Shown piece by piece: positions 43,719 to 53,075 of a DNA stretch of 64,000 nt. The translations under genes and the position numbers were made by a program. Where the stretch lies: contig CAKSAJ010000008.1 of assembly GCA_934435195.1 (NCBI GenBank), positions 35,009-99,008 on the forward strand, read 5' to 3'. Within the stretch, counting starts at the first letter, position 1. The number at the start of each line of letters is the position of its first letter. The stretch comes from an uncultured Schaedlerella sp. Lineage in GTDB: Bacteria; Bacillota; Clostridia; Lachnospirales; Lachnospiraceae. Below the pieces are notes generated by a model, which had not been told where the DNA came from, did no database searches, and was given only the letters and a program-made list of their open reading frames with translations.

Positions 43719-43750
43719 ACCTGAATTATCATGAATAATTCAGGTTTAAG
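43718..43750 (+). terminator. Hairpin after the papain-like gene
   Basis: ACCTGAATTAT and ATAATTCAGGT pair around a short CATGA loop directly after the stop codon. There is no long T-run, so termination may be weak. A second near-perfect palindrome (ACTATTCGTTTGAT, 43796-43809, with its partner to 43825) follows. Confidence 0.5.
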
Positions 43751-43916
43751 GTGGATTCTCTTTACATTAAATTTAATAGTGACGAAATTATGCAAACTAT
43801 TCGTTTGATTTATCAAATGAATAGTATGTTTCTATGTTTAGCAAGAGATTCTAATCCACAACAAAAATCCAGCTTGAGAGTGCAAACCATTATGAATTTC
43901 GAAGGGAGAACGAGCC

Positions 43917-44107
43917 ATGTATCAATATGAATATGAAACGGTAAGCTGTGATTTGGTTCTGGAAATATTTACAGCATTGAGGATTATCGCTCAATTATAA
44001 GCGAAAGAGCTAAAGAAGGATGGAGATATGTTGGATGTATACCTACAAAGCAACGAGGAACGGGACACATTCAAGAGATGGATCTAATTTTTGAGAAAGA
44101 ATTATAA
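43917..44107 (+). pseudogene. DUF4177 family protein, frameshifted
   Basis: ATG 43917 after AAGGGAG begins MYQYEYETVSCDLV; after a one-base shift near 43958 the frame continues SGNIYSIEDYRSIISERAKE, GWRYVGCIPTKQRGTGHIQ and ends at 44107. The joined sequence is a normal-length DUF4177 protein (about 62 residues). As read it is broken. Confidence 0.6.
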
Positions 44108-44136
44108 GAATAGAAGCAAAAAGAAGGAGCGTGCAA

Positions 44137-45777
44137 ATGACCTATACAAATTGTATTACTGTTTACCGAGGCGATGAAATTCCCAAAACGCCCTACAAGA
44201 AGAAAAGAGATTGCTATCAGCAATTAAATGATTATATGCTGCAGGAAACTCCTCCAATTGGAAAAATCTGTGCAATTTATGGATTAAGAAGAACTGGAAA
44301 ATCGGTCATGATGCTGCAGTGTATTGATGAAATGTCAGAAGTACAAAGAAGTAGGAGTGTATACTTGTTGTGTCAGCAGGGATGCGACATGTATCAACTG
44401 CGATTGATTCTGGATTCATTGCTGAAAGAAGGTATTCGGAATTTCTTTATCGATGAAATAACAGAAGTAGAAGATTTTCAAGTATATGGAAACATACTGT
44501 CAGATGGTTATACATTGAAGGGAGCTAAAATTGCAATTGCGGGAACGGATTCTTTGGGAATCCGACTTGCCGGGATGGATATTCTGTATGACCGGATGGT
44601 AATCATTCATACGTCACGGATTTCTTATGCTGAATTTTCACGGTTGCTGGATGGTAAGGGAATTGAGCAGTATATTGAGTACGGCGGAACCTTAACAGAC
44701 AGTCAGTATAAGACGATACAGGCAAGAGATGATTATGTGAATACTGCAATCGTGACCAATATTTTACATTCACTGGAAAAGAATGAAGAGGTTCGTAATT
44801 ATCATCCGGTATTGACAGAGCTATACGAGAATAAGGAATTGGTGTCTGTGCTTAATAAAATGATCAATAAGTACAGTTATTATGTTACATTGAAGGCAAT
44901 CAATAAATGTTTTAAGAGTGCACCGTTATATTCTACTATTCATAATATGGATGGGCAGTTTGCAGTAGAAAACATTGATGCCGAGAAGGTAAATCTGGCA
45001 ACAAAGAAGGCTCTTCATATAAGAGATCTAGATGAGATGGAAACAAGTTTGAAACCGGACGATTTGGACGAGTTGAAAACATATCTGAAGGAGTTGGATT
45101 TGTTTCTTCAGATTCCTTGTTATAAGTCCTTAACAAAAATGCAGCGAGGCAGAGATTTGGAAATTGTTACCCAGCCGGGAATGATTTACGCACATGCATC
45201 TGAACTAATGAAAGTTTTATCTGCAGATGAATATTGGAGCGAGACATGCGAGATTGATGATCGGAAAGAATTTAAAAAGCGGGCAGACAATTTTGTGAAA
45301 GGAATTCTTCTGGAAAACATTATTCTTTCTGAGACATATATTTGGCTGCAGAGTATCGACGCTGAGAGATATTATGTTTCGCAGCTGAGTACAATTCTCC
45401 CGGAAAGTATGCAGCAAGTGGAAGCAGATTTGATTATCGTTGATACAGAAACAGAGGAGGCACATCTGTTTGAAATCAAGTTTTCTGACCAGCAGGTGGA
45501 GGAGCAGACAAAACATTTACAGAATTCGGAATTTATAGCTTATGTAGATCGGAATTTTGGAAAAGTAAAATCAAGAACTGTAATTTACAACGGGGCAGAT
45601 GTAGAAGCATTTGGTGTCAAATATCAGAATGCAGAAACATTTTTATGCCGAATTCATGAAATGAAACTGGACAAGAAAGTTGAACTTGAAAGGCTGATTG
45701 CATTCTCAGAGAATGTCAGCAGAACAACAGAAAAAAGTGTGAAGAAGATCAAAAAAGAAATGGGTCCGAAATTATAA
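44137..45777 (+). CDS. AAA_14/DUF4143-type ATPase
   Basis: A 546-residue predicted ATPase with Walker A GLRRTGKS (residues 49-56), Walker B IRNFFIDEITEV (about 105-116), a sensor-like AIAGTDSLGIRLA, and a C-terminal PD-(D/E)XK-like domain (QVEADLIIVDTETEEAHLFEIKFS with E-x-K, about residues 425-455). This is the standard layout of the AAA_14/DUF4143 proteins that occur in many anaerobes and archaea without an assigned role. The nuclease-like end contains the D-ExK residues. GGAG sits eight bases before ATG 44137. It is the last gene of the cargo island. Confidence 0.75.
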   Translation: MTYTNCITVYRGDEIPKTPYKKKRDCYQQLNDYMLQETPPIGKICAIYGLRRTGKSVMMLQCIDEMSEVQRSRSVYLLCQQGCDMYQLRLILDSLLKEGIRNFFIDEITEVEDFQVYGNILSDGYTLKGAKIAIAGTDSLGIRLAGMDILYDRMVIIHTSRISYAEFSRLLDGKGIEQYIEYGGTLTDSQYKTIQARDDYVNTAIVTNILHSLEKNEEVRNYHPVLTELYENKELVSVLNKMINKYSYYVTLKAINKCFKSAPLYSTIHNMDGQFAVENIDAEKVNLATKKALHIRDLDEMETSLKPDDLDELKTYLKELDLFLQIPCYKSLTKMQRGRDLEIVTQPGMIYAHASELMKVLSADEYWSETCEIDDRKEFKKRADNFVKGILLENIILSETYIWLQSIDAERYYVSQLSTILPESMQQVEADLIIVDTETEEAHLFEIKFSDQQVEEQTKHLQNSEFIAYVDRNFGKVKSRTVIYNGADVEAFGVKYQNAETFLCRIHEMKLDKKVELERLIAFSENVSRTTEKSVKKIKKEMGPKL

Positions 45778-46150
45778 ATACAGATGACAAAGAGTGGCAT
45801 ATATGTGCTGCTCTTTCTGTTTTCTGTGGAGAATGCGGTAGATTATAATATGCAGATAATAACGGATACCATACCGAAAAAGGGTCTTAGGGAATTTTCC
45901 TAACAAGGATGTGAAATGTTAACATTTTGCGTATCTTGCAAATCGCAAGTAGGCGATTTAGATGGATAAGATGAGAAAAGATGTAAAAATGGAGTGGAAA
46001 AGATTTTGAAATGACAGACAAAATACTTATAAAAATGTATTGATAGAATATGAAGAAGGGGTGATGATACAGGTTTGAAAAACCAGTAAGACATCAATGA
46101 AATATTAGAGCCATTGTTGGAAGTATCATGAAAGAAGAAAGGAACATAGG
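45778..46150. other. Intergenic stretch with a terminator, no gene
   Basis: AAAGAG-TGGCA with TGTGCTG-CTCTTT forms an imperfect hairpin around 45788-45813 followed by CTGTTTTCT, a likely terminator of the AAA ATPase gene. The rest (about 45820-46140) has no supported frame. A ribosome-binding site GAAAGGAACATAGG closes it. Confidence 0.5.
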
Positions 46151-46396
46151 ATGAAAACAGAAAGAACACATCTTGCATCTAAAAAGCATCATAGGAAGCA
46201 AATAGATATGGAATGGGTATATAAAGAATTGGATGGAGGGAGAACAATCAAAAGTGTGGCAGCAGAACTGCAAATCAGTGTATCAACGTTGCGGCGAAGA
46301 CATTCGGAATATCAACAACGCATCAAAACAGAGAATGCCAAAAAAGTGGAATATTTTGAAGGTTATGAAAATCAGGATCATACATTTGAGTTTTAA
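46151..46396 (+). CDS. Small HTH-domain protein
   Basis: An 81-residue basic protein with a helix-turn-helix of the resolvase/Hin tail type: WVYKELDGGRTIKSVAAELQISVSTLRRRHSEYQQR (about residues 22-58). It stands just before the mobilisation genes and may regulate them or bind near oriT. No closer family is recognised. Confidence 0.6.
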   Translation: MKTERTHLASKKHHRKQIDMEWVYKELDGGRTIKSVAAELQISVSTLRRRHSEYQQRIKTENAKKVEYFEGYENQDHTFEF

Positions 46397-46581
46397 AAGG
46401 ATTGGAAGAGAAATCAGCGTGAAAGAAAGTAGTTCGAACTCGCGTTGACAGAACAGGTGTACCTAAAGTAACCTAGATAGGAAAAAGCAGGTTTGCTATA
46501 CTATAATTAGAAAAAATAAGGGAAACGAAAAAAAGAGTGTCGCTGTGGCATTCTTTTTTTGTTACCCATTTTAAGGAGATG
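46397..46581 (+). promoter_or_regulatory. Candidate oriT and promoter region upstream of mobC
   Basis: The non-coding 185 bases before mobC hold inverted segments (AGGTGTACCT; CCTAAAGTAACC followed by TAGATAGG), a TATACTATAAT-type -10 region near 46498-46508, and an imperfect hairpin AAAAGAGTGTC-GCTGT-GGCATTCTTTT (46531-46559). Origins of transfer of MobC/MobA elements usually lie exactly here. I cannot place the nick site. Confidence 0.4.
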
Positions 46582-47007
46582 ATGAGAAAAATGGCGAAGC
46601 GGGAGTGCATTGTCGGTGTCCGTTTTGACGAGCAGGAACTGGATTTTTTGAAGAAAAGGGCACTGCAGGAGAAGAAGTATTGTTTCCGAAATGGCAGTGC
46701 GAATCTTCCCGGATATATCCGAAGCTGCATTTTAGAGCAGTCTGGATGGAAAAGGGAAACGTATGCAAAGGAGGTGAAGGAACTAACATATCAGATCCGG
46801 AAGGTCGGTGTGAATATCAACCAGGTAACTGCGAAAATCAACAGTGGATACCGAGAACGGGATGATGTCCGAATACTGCAGGAGAATCAAAATCAGATTG
46901 AGCAGAGATTGAAGGATTTATTGAAGAAACTGGAGGAAGAACATGGCCGTAACAAAACTGATGCATATCAAGCAGGGGAAGAGGGGTGGGGGAAGACATC
47001 TGTATAA
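46582..47007 (+). CDS. mobC: MobC-type relaxosome accessory protein
   Basis: A 141-residue protein: N-terminal ribbon-helix-helix-like part (KRECIVGVRFDEQELDFLKKRA), a basic middle and the MobC signature ELTYQIRKVGVNINQVTAKINSG, then a coiled C-terminal helix. It assists the relaxase at oriT. Three ATGs follow AAGGAG closely (46579, 46582, 46591); I list 46582, the true one is uncertain. It overlaps the relaxase gene by 65 bases. Confidence 0.82.
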   Translation: MRKMAKRECIVGVRFDEQELDFLKKRALQEKKYCFRNGSANLPGYIRSCILEQSGWKRETYAKEVKELTYQIRKVGVNINQVTAKINSGYRERDDVRILQENQNQIEQRLKDLLKKLEEEHGRNKTDAYQAGEEGWGKTSV

Positions 47008-48409
47008 TTCCATACGGTATGTCTTGAATAAAAAGAAGACAAGAGATGGTCTTCTGGTTGGAGGAAACGTGGGAACCGAACCAGAAGATGTCCATCGGGT
47101 GATGATGGATACCAAAGCTGATTGGGATAAACCGGACGGCAGACAAGGGTATCATTTTGTCTTAAGCTTTAAGCCGGGAGAAACAGATGAGCAGACGGCA
47201 TATGATGTGGTGTGGGAATTCTGTGAGGAATATCTAGGTGATAATTACGAGTATGTTTTTTCAATCCATAATGATCACGACCATCTGCATGGGCACATTG
47301 TATTCAATTCGGTGAATCGTGTGGATGGTTACAAGTACCGGTATGAGAAAGGAGACTGGGAAAAGTATATTCAACCGATTACAGACAGAATCTGTATCAG
47401 GCATGGACTGCAACCCCTGCAATTTGAAAATGAAAAGAAGGTGGGACGATCCTACGCAGAGTGGAAAGCGGAGAAGGGAGGAAAACCAAGCTGGAAGAAA
47501 ATCATCCGGTCGGATATTGATTATGCGATTGGAAATGCAAAGAGTGAAGAACAGTTTCTGCAGATGATGAAGTCAGCGGGATATACCATCAGAAAAGGAA
47601 TGTCCAGTATTCATGGAACCTACTATACCTTTTGTGCCCCGGGGCAAAGCAGAGGATGGAGAAGCTATAACTTAGGAGATGGATACTCCTATGCGGCAAT
47701 CCAATCCCGGATGCAGAGGGAACAATATTCCTATGCTTACCCGCAAACTCCGAGAATCAAAGGCTGCAGTATGAAAAGACAATCCGTGTATCGAAGCGTT
47801 TCGGCATTTCAGAAAAAGCGTATTCGAAAAATTTACTTTATCACGTATCGCAGATGGAATTCAAAGAATCCGTATGTGGTAGATCAACAGGCGGTTCGAA
47901 AGAGTCTGCTTCATATTGACCGATTGATCGAAGATGTGAATTATCTGCTGCGTAGTGGAATACAGAGTTATGAGTCACTTTGCCAGAGAGAAACAGAAGT
48001 ACTTGCATCAGAAAAAGAACTAAAAAATCAAAAGTACAGCACCACATTTCTCAAAGAGGATGAGCAGTATCAGGAGTACATCCAACTGAAAAAGCAATTG
48101 GATCACATTCCTGCGTGGGATGATCGGTTTGAAATGGTTCTGGATCGACTGGAAGTATTAGAGAAAGAGCTTCCGGAAGCGATGTTTCAAGAGAATGAAC
48201 ATAATACAGAGATCGAAGAGAAATTACAGCGGATCCGGGAAGAAAAGAGAATCATCCGGCACATCAAAAAGGAAGAACAGAGTGGGGATCTGATGGTAAC
48301 ACAATGGAATAGAAGCTCCACAAAGGCTATGGAGCCGAATCGAGATTTTATCACAAGGGAAGTATCAGAAGAAAGAAAAGGAGATGACAGCTTATGGAGG
48401 AAGAGTTGA
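46943..48409 (+). CDS. MobA/VirD2-type relaxase
   Basis: A 488-residue relaxase that nicks oriT and leads the strand into the recipient. The metal-binding triad is in HNDHDHLHGH (residues 109-118), with FSIHNDHDHLHGHIVFNSVN typical of the MOBP group; the catalytic Tyr is probably Tyr21 or Tyr26 in RHLYNSIRYVLN. The C-terminal half is helical and basic, probably for DNA and partner binding. It overlaps mobC at the start and the next gene at the end (16 bases). Confidence 0.92.
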   Translation: MAVTKLMHIKQGKRGGGRHLYNSIRYVLNKKKTRDGLLVGGNVGTEPEDVHRVMMDTKADWDKPDGRQGYHFVLSFKPGETDEQTAYDVVWEFCEEYLGDNYEYVFSIHNDHDHLHGHIVFNSVNRVDGYKYRYEKGDWEKYIQPITDRICIRHGLQPLQFENEKKVGRSYAEWKAEKGGKPSWKKIIRSDIDYAIGNAKSEEQFLQMMKSAGYTIRKGMSSIHGTYYTFCAPGQSRGWRSYNLGDGYSYAAIQSRMQREQYSYAYPQTPRIKGCSMKRQSVYRSVSAFQKKRIRKIYFITYRRWNSKNPYVVDQQAVRKSLLHIDRLIEDVNYLLRSGIQSYESLCQRETEVLASEKELKNQKYSTTFLKEDEQYQEYIQLKKQLDHIPAWDDRFEMVLDRLEVLEKELPEAMFQENEHNTEIEEKLQRIREEKRIIRHIKKEEQSGDLMVTQWNRSSTKAMEPNRDFITREVSEERKGDDSLWRKS

Positions 48410-49275
48410 AGAAAAATGAAGTGAAGGAGTTTCATATAAAATTTGCAAAATCATTGCGGACGGAACCAGAAATTGTAAACCAACTGCAGCAGATACCGGA
48501 TGATTTAACACGCATGTGGCTGCTTGTATGTCTTGTGGATGGGATGGATAAAGATAAGATGCTGGAACTGGCAGGATCCAATATTTCTAAAGTACAAATT
48601 GAACGGAATGAATATCTGAAAGAGAAGTACATGAAATCCGATGTGCTGTACCAAACCGTTGGAAATCTGAAGAAACAGGTTGCCGAGGAATTGAAGGAGA
48701 GCCGGGCTGTCCGGAACTCCATTGAGCAGGGATTGGATGAAGCATGGAAGCAGCAGATGCAGACGCAGGCAGAGCTGATCGCATCCAAGGATGACATGAT
48801 TGGAATGCTGCGAAAACAACTGGTGGATATGGAACGACAGCAACGGAAATTGAAAGAGGAACAGACAAAACAGAATCAAAAAATGCCGGAGGATGCATCG
48901 CAGAAGACTGAAAACAGATTGCAGAAAACTGCGAATATGAAAGAAAGGGCATCAGAAATGGAAAGGAGAAATGAAACAATGGAAGGAACAATGATGAATG
49001 GTATGGAGCTGCAGAGAAGACCGGAACCAAAACAGGGGTTAAAGCGTATGCTTGCATATAAGCGGAAAACAACAGATACGAAGAAATTTATCGAGGAATA
49101 CATTCAGAATGATCGAATGAACGAGGAACAGAAGGAGTATTTGCTGCAGTGTCTGGAAGAGGGGCTGACGCTAAAGGAAATTGAAGCATTTGCTTCTGCA
49201 GATCTGCCTGTGGATATCATGCGTAGATTACGGAGATATTATGAGCAGCATACACAGGGCAATGGAAAGAAATGA
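48394..49275 (+). CDS. Helical protein downstream of the relaxase
   Basis: A 293-residue charged protein with a long coiled coil (about residues 85-195) and a C-terminal helical domain (about 215-285). AAAGGAGATG precedes the ATG inside the end of the relaxase gene, so the two are coupled. It may be a relaxosome or coupling partner. No family is recognised. Confidence 0.6.
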   Translation: MEEELKKNEVKEFHIKFAKSLRTEPEIVNQLQQIPDDLTRMWLLVCLVDGMDKDKMLELAGSNISKVQIERNEYLKEKYMKSDVLYQTVGNLKKQVAEELKESRAVRNSIEQGLDEAWKQQMQTQAELIASKDDMIGMLRKQLVDMERQQRKLKEEQTKQNQKMPEDASQKTENRLQKTANMKERASEMERRNETMEGTMMNGMELQRRPEPKQGLKRMLAYKRKTTDTKKFIEEYIQNDRMNEEQKEYLLQCLEEGLTLKEIEAFASADLPVDIMRRLRRYYEQHTQGNGKK

Positions 49276-49376
49276 CAACAGAGGCACATGATAATTGCCC
49301 AATATAATCAGGAAATACAGAAACAAGAAAATTACATAGAAGAAAGGCACCAAGAGGTGTAGAGAGGACAGATTAT

Positions 49377-50435
49377 ATGAATAGAGAAGAATTTTTTAAA
49401 TATGTGGAACAGAATATCAAATCACATCTTCCGATGGAGTATCAGGACGCTGACATTCGATTAGTTAGCGTAACGAAAACAAATTTAGGAGAGGTACATG
49501 GGATTAATTTATCCTGGAAGGGAGAAAACGTGGCTCCAACCTTCTATCTTGATAATCTCTATGAGAGTTACGCTCGCGATGGAGAGGACATCTTCCCGAT
49601 TATGGAACATGTGGCAGATATGATTGTTCGAGAACGAGATCGTGTGATGCCGATGGATGTAAAAAGTACCGTGCATTCACTGGAAAATTATGAATTCGCA
49701 AAGCATAACTTAGCGATGAGGATTTGTGACTTTGAATCGAATCAAGAGTATTTACAGGATCATGTTTATACACGAAAAAATGATTTCGCTGTGACCTATC
49801 ATGTGAAAGTTGCTGAAATGGAAGATGGTACATTTACCGCACCAGTTACAACACGCATGTTGGAAAATTGGGGGAAAACAGCAGAAGAACTTCATCAGGA
49901 CGCATTGCAGGCGCAAATTCCTGAAAACAAACCAACCCTTCGAATGGTAGAAGATATTGTTATGAAAAGCATGGGCATGCGTTCTGAAGAACCGAGGAAT
50001 TATCTGCAAGAAGATAAACTGCCAGAACTGGGTGAGAGCGGAATACAGTTATTGGTTTTGACCAATGAAAATACACTAAATGGTGCCGCAATGATGATGC
50101 ATCAGGATGTATTGGATAAAATTGGTGAATTGCTGGGTCAGGATTATTATGTATTACCGTCATCGCTTCATGAGGTAATCATTACGTTAGCAGAAGAGAA
50201 AGATGTGCGGTCATTGCAAGAGATGGTGCATGAAATCAATGAGACGCAAGTAGATGCAGAAGATCTATTATCGGATAAAGTGCAGTTTTACGATACAACA
50301 ACTCATGTTTTAGAGAATGCTATTGAACGAATGGAGCGGATGGAAACGCTGCAAATGGAACAGGAAAAACAGGCAGAGGTAAAAGCTCCGAGTTATCCGA
50401 AAAAAACTACTCCGGAACTGAGCCCAAGTTTTTAG
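49377..50435 (+). CDS. DUF5688 family protein
   Basis: A 352-residue soluble protein with the DUF5688 pattern (VSVTKTNLGEVHGINL, PTFYLDNLYESY, and later LPELGESGIQLLVLTNENTLNGAAMMM, DYYVLPSSLHEVIITL). The family is frequent in conjugative elements of Lachnospiraceae and Ruminococcaceae without a known function. GAGAGGA precedes the ATG. Confidence 0.78.
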   Translation: MNREEFFKYVEQNIKSHLPMEYQDADIRLVSVTKTNLGEVHGINLSWKGENVAPTFYLDNLYESYARDGEDIFPIMEHVADMIVRERDRVMPMDVKSTVHSLENYEFAKHNLAMRICDFESNQEYLQDHVYTRKNDFAVTYHVKVAEMEDGTFTAPVTTRMLENWGKTAEELHQDALQAQIPENKPTLRMVEDIVMKSMGMRSEEPRNYLQEDKLPELGESGIQLLVLTNENTLNGAAMMMHQDVLDKIGELLGQDYYVLPSSLHEVIITLAEEKDVRSLQEMVHEINETQVDAEDLLSDKVQFYDTTTHVLENAIERMERMETLQMEQEKQAEVKAPSYPKKTTPELSPSF

Positions 50436-50476
50436 CACATAGGATTTAGTGAAAAGCAGGACAGGCGGTGAAGTGA

Positions 50477-50548
50477 ATGATTATTTTTATTGATGAAGAT
50501 ACAATAGAGCGGGAAGAGGTGGAAGATGACGAAGACGAAAGAGTATAG
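50477..50548 (+). CDS. Short acidic ORF overlapping ardC
   Basis: ATG 50477 (with GGTGAAG upstream) opens a 23-codon frame, MIIFIDEDTIEREEVEDDED plus ERV, that ends 23 bases inside the next gene. Its overlap could couple translation to the antirestriction gene. It may be real or a spacer; 12 of 23 residues are acidic. Confidence 0.3.
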   Translation: MIIFIDEDTIEREEVEDDEDERV

Positions 50549-51740
50549 AGAACAGTTGGCAGAGGCATTTTTGCAGGTGTTAGAAGAGAAGCAGTTGGAC
50601 TGGAAAAAGGAATGGCAAGGGTCTGGAGGGCAGATGCCGATGAATGTCAAAACCGGAAATGCTTATCGAGGAATCAATCGCTTGTATTTGACGCTAATCG
50701 CAATGCAGCGAGGGTATACAGATTGTCGGTGGGCAACGTTCAAGCAGATTCAGGAACAGGGATGGCGCTTGCAGGATGCAAAAGGACAAGGAATCAAGGT
50801 GGAATATTGGTTTCCATTTGATACAGAAGACAAAAAAGTACTGACGTGGCAAGCGTTTCATCAACTGCAAAGGGAAGGCGCAGTATTGGGAGAACGCTAC
50901 CAACTGCGTGCAAAATATGCAACGGTATTTAATGGATCCTTGATTGAAGGAATTCCCAAACTTCCGGAACCAGAAGAAAATGAAATCCAACCGGATGAAC
51001 TGATTCATAGATTGTCCCAAAATATGGAAGTAGACATTGTTCATGATGGTGGTGATCGGGCATTTTACAGACCGATGGAAGATAAGATTCATTTGCCGCT
51101 TCCGCAATACTTTGATTCCCCTTATGCATATGATTCCACCGCACTGCATGAACTGGCACATGCCACCGGGGCTGCGCATCGATTGAACCGCAATATAAAA
51201 AATGTATTTGGAACAGAAGACTATGCTTACGAGGAGCTGATTGCTGAAATCAGCTCCTGCTTTATGTCAGCTAACTTGCAGTTAGAACAAAGCAATGAAC
51301 ATATAGAGAATCACAAAGCCTATGTACAGAGCTGGATTGAGACAATCCGTGAAAAACCAGAGAGTCTGGTAAAAGCAGTACAACAGGCGGAAAAGGTAGC
51401 CTCCTATATGGAATACAAAGCAGAGCTGCTGACAAAAGAAGAGTATATTAAAAATGTTGGTTCCACAATGGAAGTAGGTGAAACAAAAGTGATGAAGCAA
51501 GAGAATAGTCAGGAAAGAAAAACACTGGAACAGGAGGAGAAAACCATGGATAAAATGATGGAAAAAGAAATCAATGAGATCAAAGAAATGTTGGCAGAAA
51601 TCCGGGATGACGTTCGGTTTTTTAGAGATTTTATGCAGGAGTATCAGATTCCTGAGATGAGGCAGGAAGCAGAACAGCAGAAAGAACAACAGGTGAAAAA
51701 TCAAAAGTGGGAACCGAAGGAATTGTCACTTCGAATATAA
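50526..51740 (+). CDS. ArdC-like antirestriction protein (zincin metallopeptidase)
   Basis: A 404-residue protein: N-terminal ArdC single-stranded-DNA-binding domain (about residues 1-125, with RGINRLYLTLIAMQRGYTDCRWATFKQIQEQGWRL), then a zincin domain with HELAH (His208-Glu209-LA-His212) and the Glu of YEELIAEISSCFM, and a charged coiled tail (330-404). ArdC proteins protect incoming single-stranded DNA against host nucleases during conjugation. It is placed between DUF5688 and the coupling-protein genes. Confidence 0.88.
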   Translation: MTKTKEYREQLAEAFLQVLEEKQLDWKKEWQGSGGQMPMNVKTGNAYRGINRLYLTLIAMQRGYTDCRWATFKQIQEQGWRLQDAKGQGIKVEYWFPFDTEDKKVLTWQAFHQLQREGAVLGERYQLRAKYATVFNGSLIEGIPKLPEPEENEIQPDELIHRLSQNMEVDIVHDGGDRAFYRPMEDKIHLPLPQYFDSPYAYDSTALHELAHATGAAHRLNRNIKNVFGTEDYAYEELIAEISSCFMSANLQLEQSNEHIENHKAYVQSWIETIREKPESLVKAVQQAEKVASYMEYKAELLTKEEYIKNVGSTMEVGETKVMKQENSQERKTLEQEEKTMDKMMEKEINEIKEMLAEIRDDVRFFRDFMQEYQIPEMRQEAEQQKEQQVKNQKWEPKELSLRI

Positions 51741-51764
51741 TTGGAACTGGAGGGAGACTGGAAG

Positions 51765-53063
51765 ATGGATACAAACAGAGAGATCGAAGAGGTTATGTTA
51801 AGCATCCGGAAAATGACCATGTTCATGGATCCGGTTATGAAACTGATGGGCGTCGGAACAATCATGCTTCTAACCCAGTTTGCAAGAATGAGAAAAGAGG
51901 GGAAGCTGACGAGACGAGAATTTCAGGATTTTCAGGAGTTTGCAAAATTGAGTGAAGGAAAATACAGTATTGTAAACATTCCCGTTGAATCTGCAGAAGG
52001 ATACACATTTCTTGGAAAAAATGCATTCGATAAGGAGCTGAAAGAATTGGACAGACAGCAGATCCGGTATTATATTATGCCGGATCTGAACGAAGCGGAC
52101 AGCTTTGTACAGCTTGCCATTTTAGATGAAGACAAGGAAAAGTTTGCTGCATGGAATGAGCGGTATCTGTTTCAAAAGATGCGTGGAGGGGAACATGAAC
52201 TGAGAAGTCTGGATGCATTTACCAATGGTCGTACAAGTCTTGTAAGTCTGCCATTGGAAGGAAAAGACTCTGTATTTCGAGCGGATTTTCAGACACTTGA
52301 AATCAATTATGCAATACTCCCAGACCTGAGAGTAGGAGATGGACAGATCCAGCTGGTTATTGCAAACAACGATATGCAAAAGCTGGAACATTGGTTCAAA
52401 CTGTATCAGCAGGATTGTTTCAAACATGGAGAGGACGTTCCGGACATGAATACAATTGATATGGAAACGTATAAAAAGACTGGCAATCTAACTCCGGAGG
52501 AATATATCAATACTGCAGATGATAAAATCAAAAAGATCAATCAAAAATATGACCGAGAGCCGGGAGCTGTTGAGCAGACGATGTTTGCAAAGGAAGCAAT
52601 GCTGCAGAGTGACCAAACGGTGGCTTATACAGAATATGAATCCGATTTGCGTTACCAGAAATTTACGATAAATGAGGATACCTTAGTAAAGCCGGTGGCA
52701 GAGACACAGACCGGAAGAGTATTTTCTGAAAGCATGGATGAAAAGGGATTTTTTATCAGCAGGGTACCGGGAACAAAAGGAGCTGATCTGAATTATCTTG
52801 TGGTTCCCAAGGAGCAGGTGTTTTGGTCCGATGATAAAAAGACATATACAGCATTTCTGGAAAAGGCAGAGAAACCGATTGTACTGGATCGCAATTTTAA
52901 TATCATTTCCGGAGAAAAAAGAAAGTATGCGGAAGAACTGTTCAATAGTCATTATAATCTGTCCGAAAAAGAGCAGAATATCACGCAATCCATCCGGAAT
53001 AACCTGCCGAATCGGACCGCAAATAAATTGAAAGCACCTTCGGTTCCGATGAAAGTGAAGTAG
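51765..53063 (+). CDS. Element protein with an internal domain duplication, next to virD4
   Basis: A 432-residue soluble protein. An 80-residue unit occurs twice: QQIRYYIMPDLNEADSFVQL (from about residue 96) and LEINYAILPDLRVGDGQIQL (from about 183), each preceded by a KYSIVNIPVES / RTSLVSLPLEG strand. The first 40 residues are helical. It precedes virD4 as PcfB/DUF3801 proteins do in other elements and may be a coupling adaptor. ATG 51765 has GGAGGGAG eight bases upstream. Confidence 0.6.
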   Translation: MDTNREIEEVMLSIRKMTMFMDPVMKLMGVGTIMLLTQFARMRKEGKLTRREFQDFQEFAKLSEGKYSIVNIPVESAEGYTFLGKNAFDKELKELDRQQIRYYIMPDLNEADSFVQLAILDEDKEKFAAWNERYLFQKMRGGEHELRSLDAFTNGRTSLVSLPLEGKDSVFRADFQTLEINYAILPDLRVGDGQIQLVIANNDMQKLEHWFKLYQQDCFKHGEDVPDMNTIDMETYKKTGNLTPEEYINTADDKIKKINQKYDREPGAVEQTMFAKEAMLQSDQTVAYTEYESDLRYQKFTINEDTLVKPVAETQTGRVFSESMDEKGFFISRVPGTKGADLNYLVVPKEQVFWSDDKKTYTAFLEKAEKPIVLDRNFNIISGEKRKYAEELFNSHYNLSEKEQNITQSIRNNLPNRTANKLKAPSVPMKVK

Positions 53064-53075
53064 GAGGCTGGGTGA

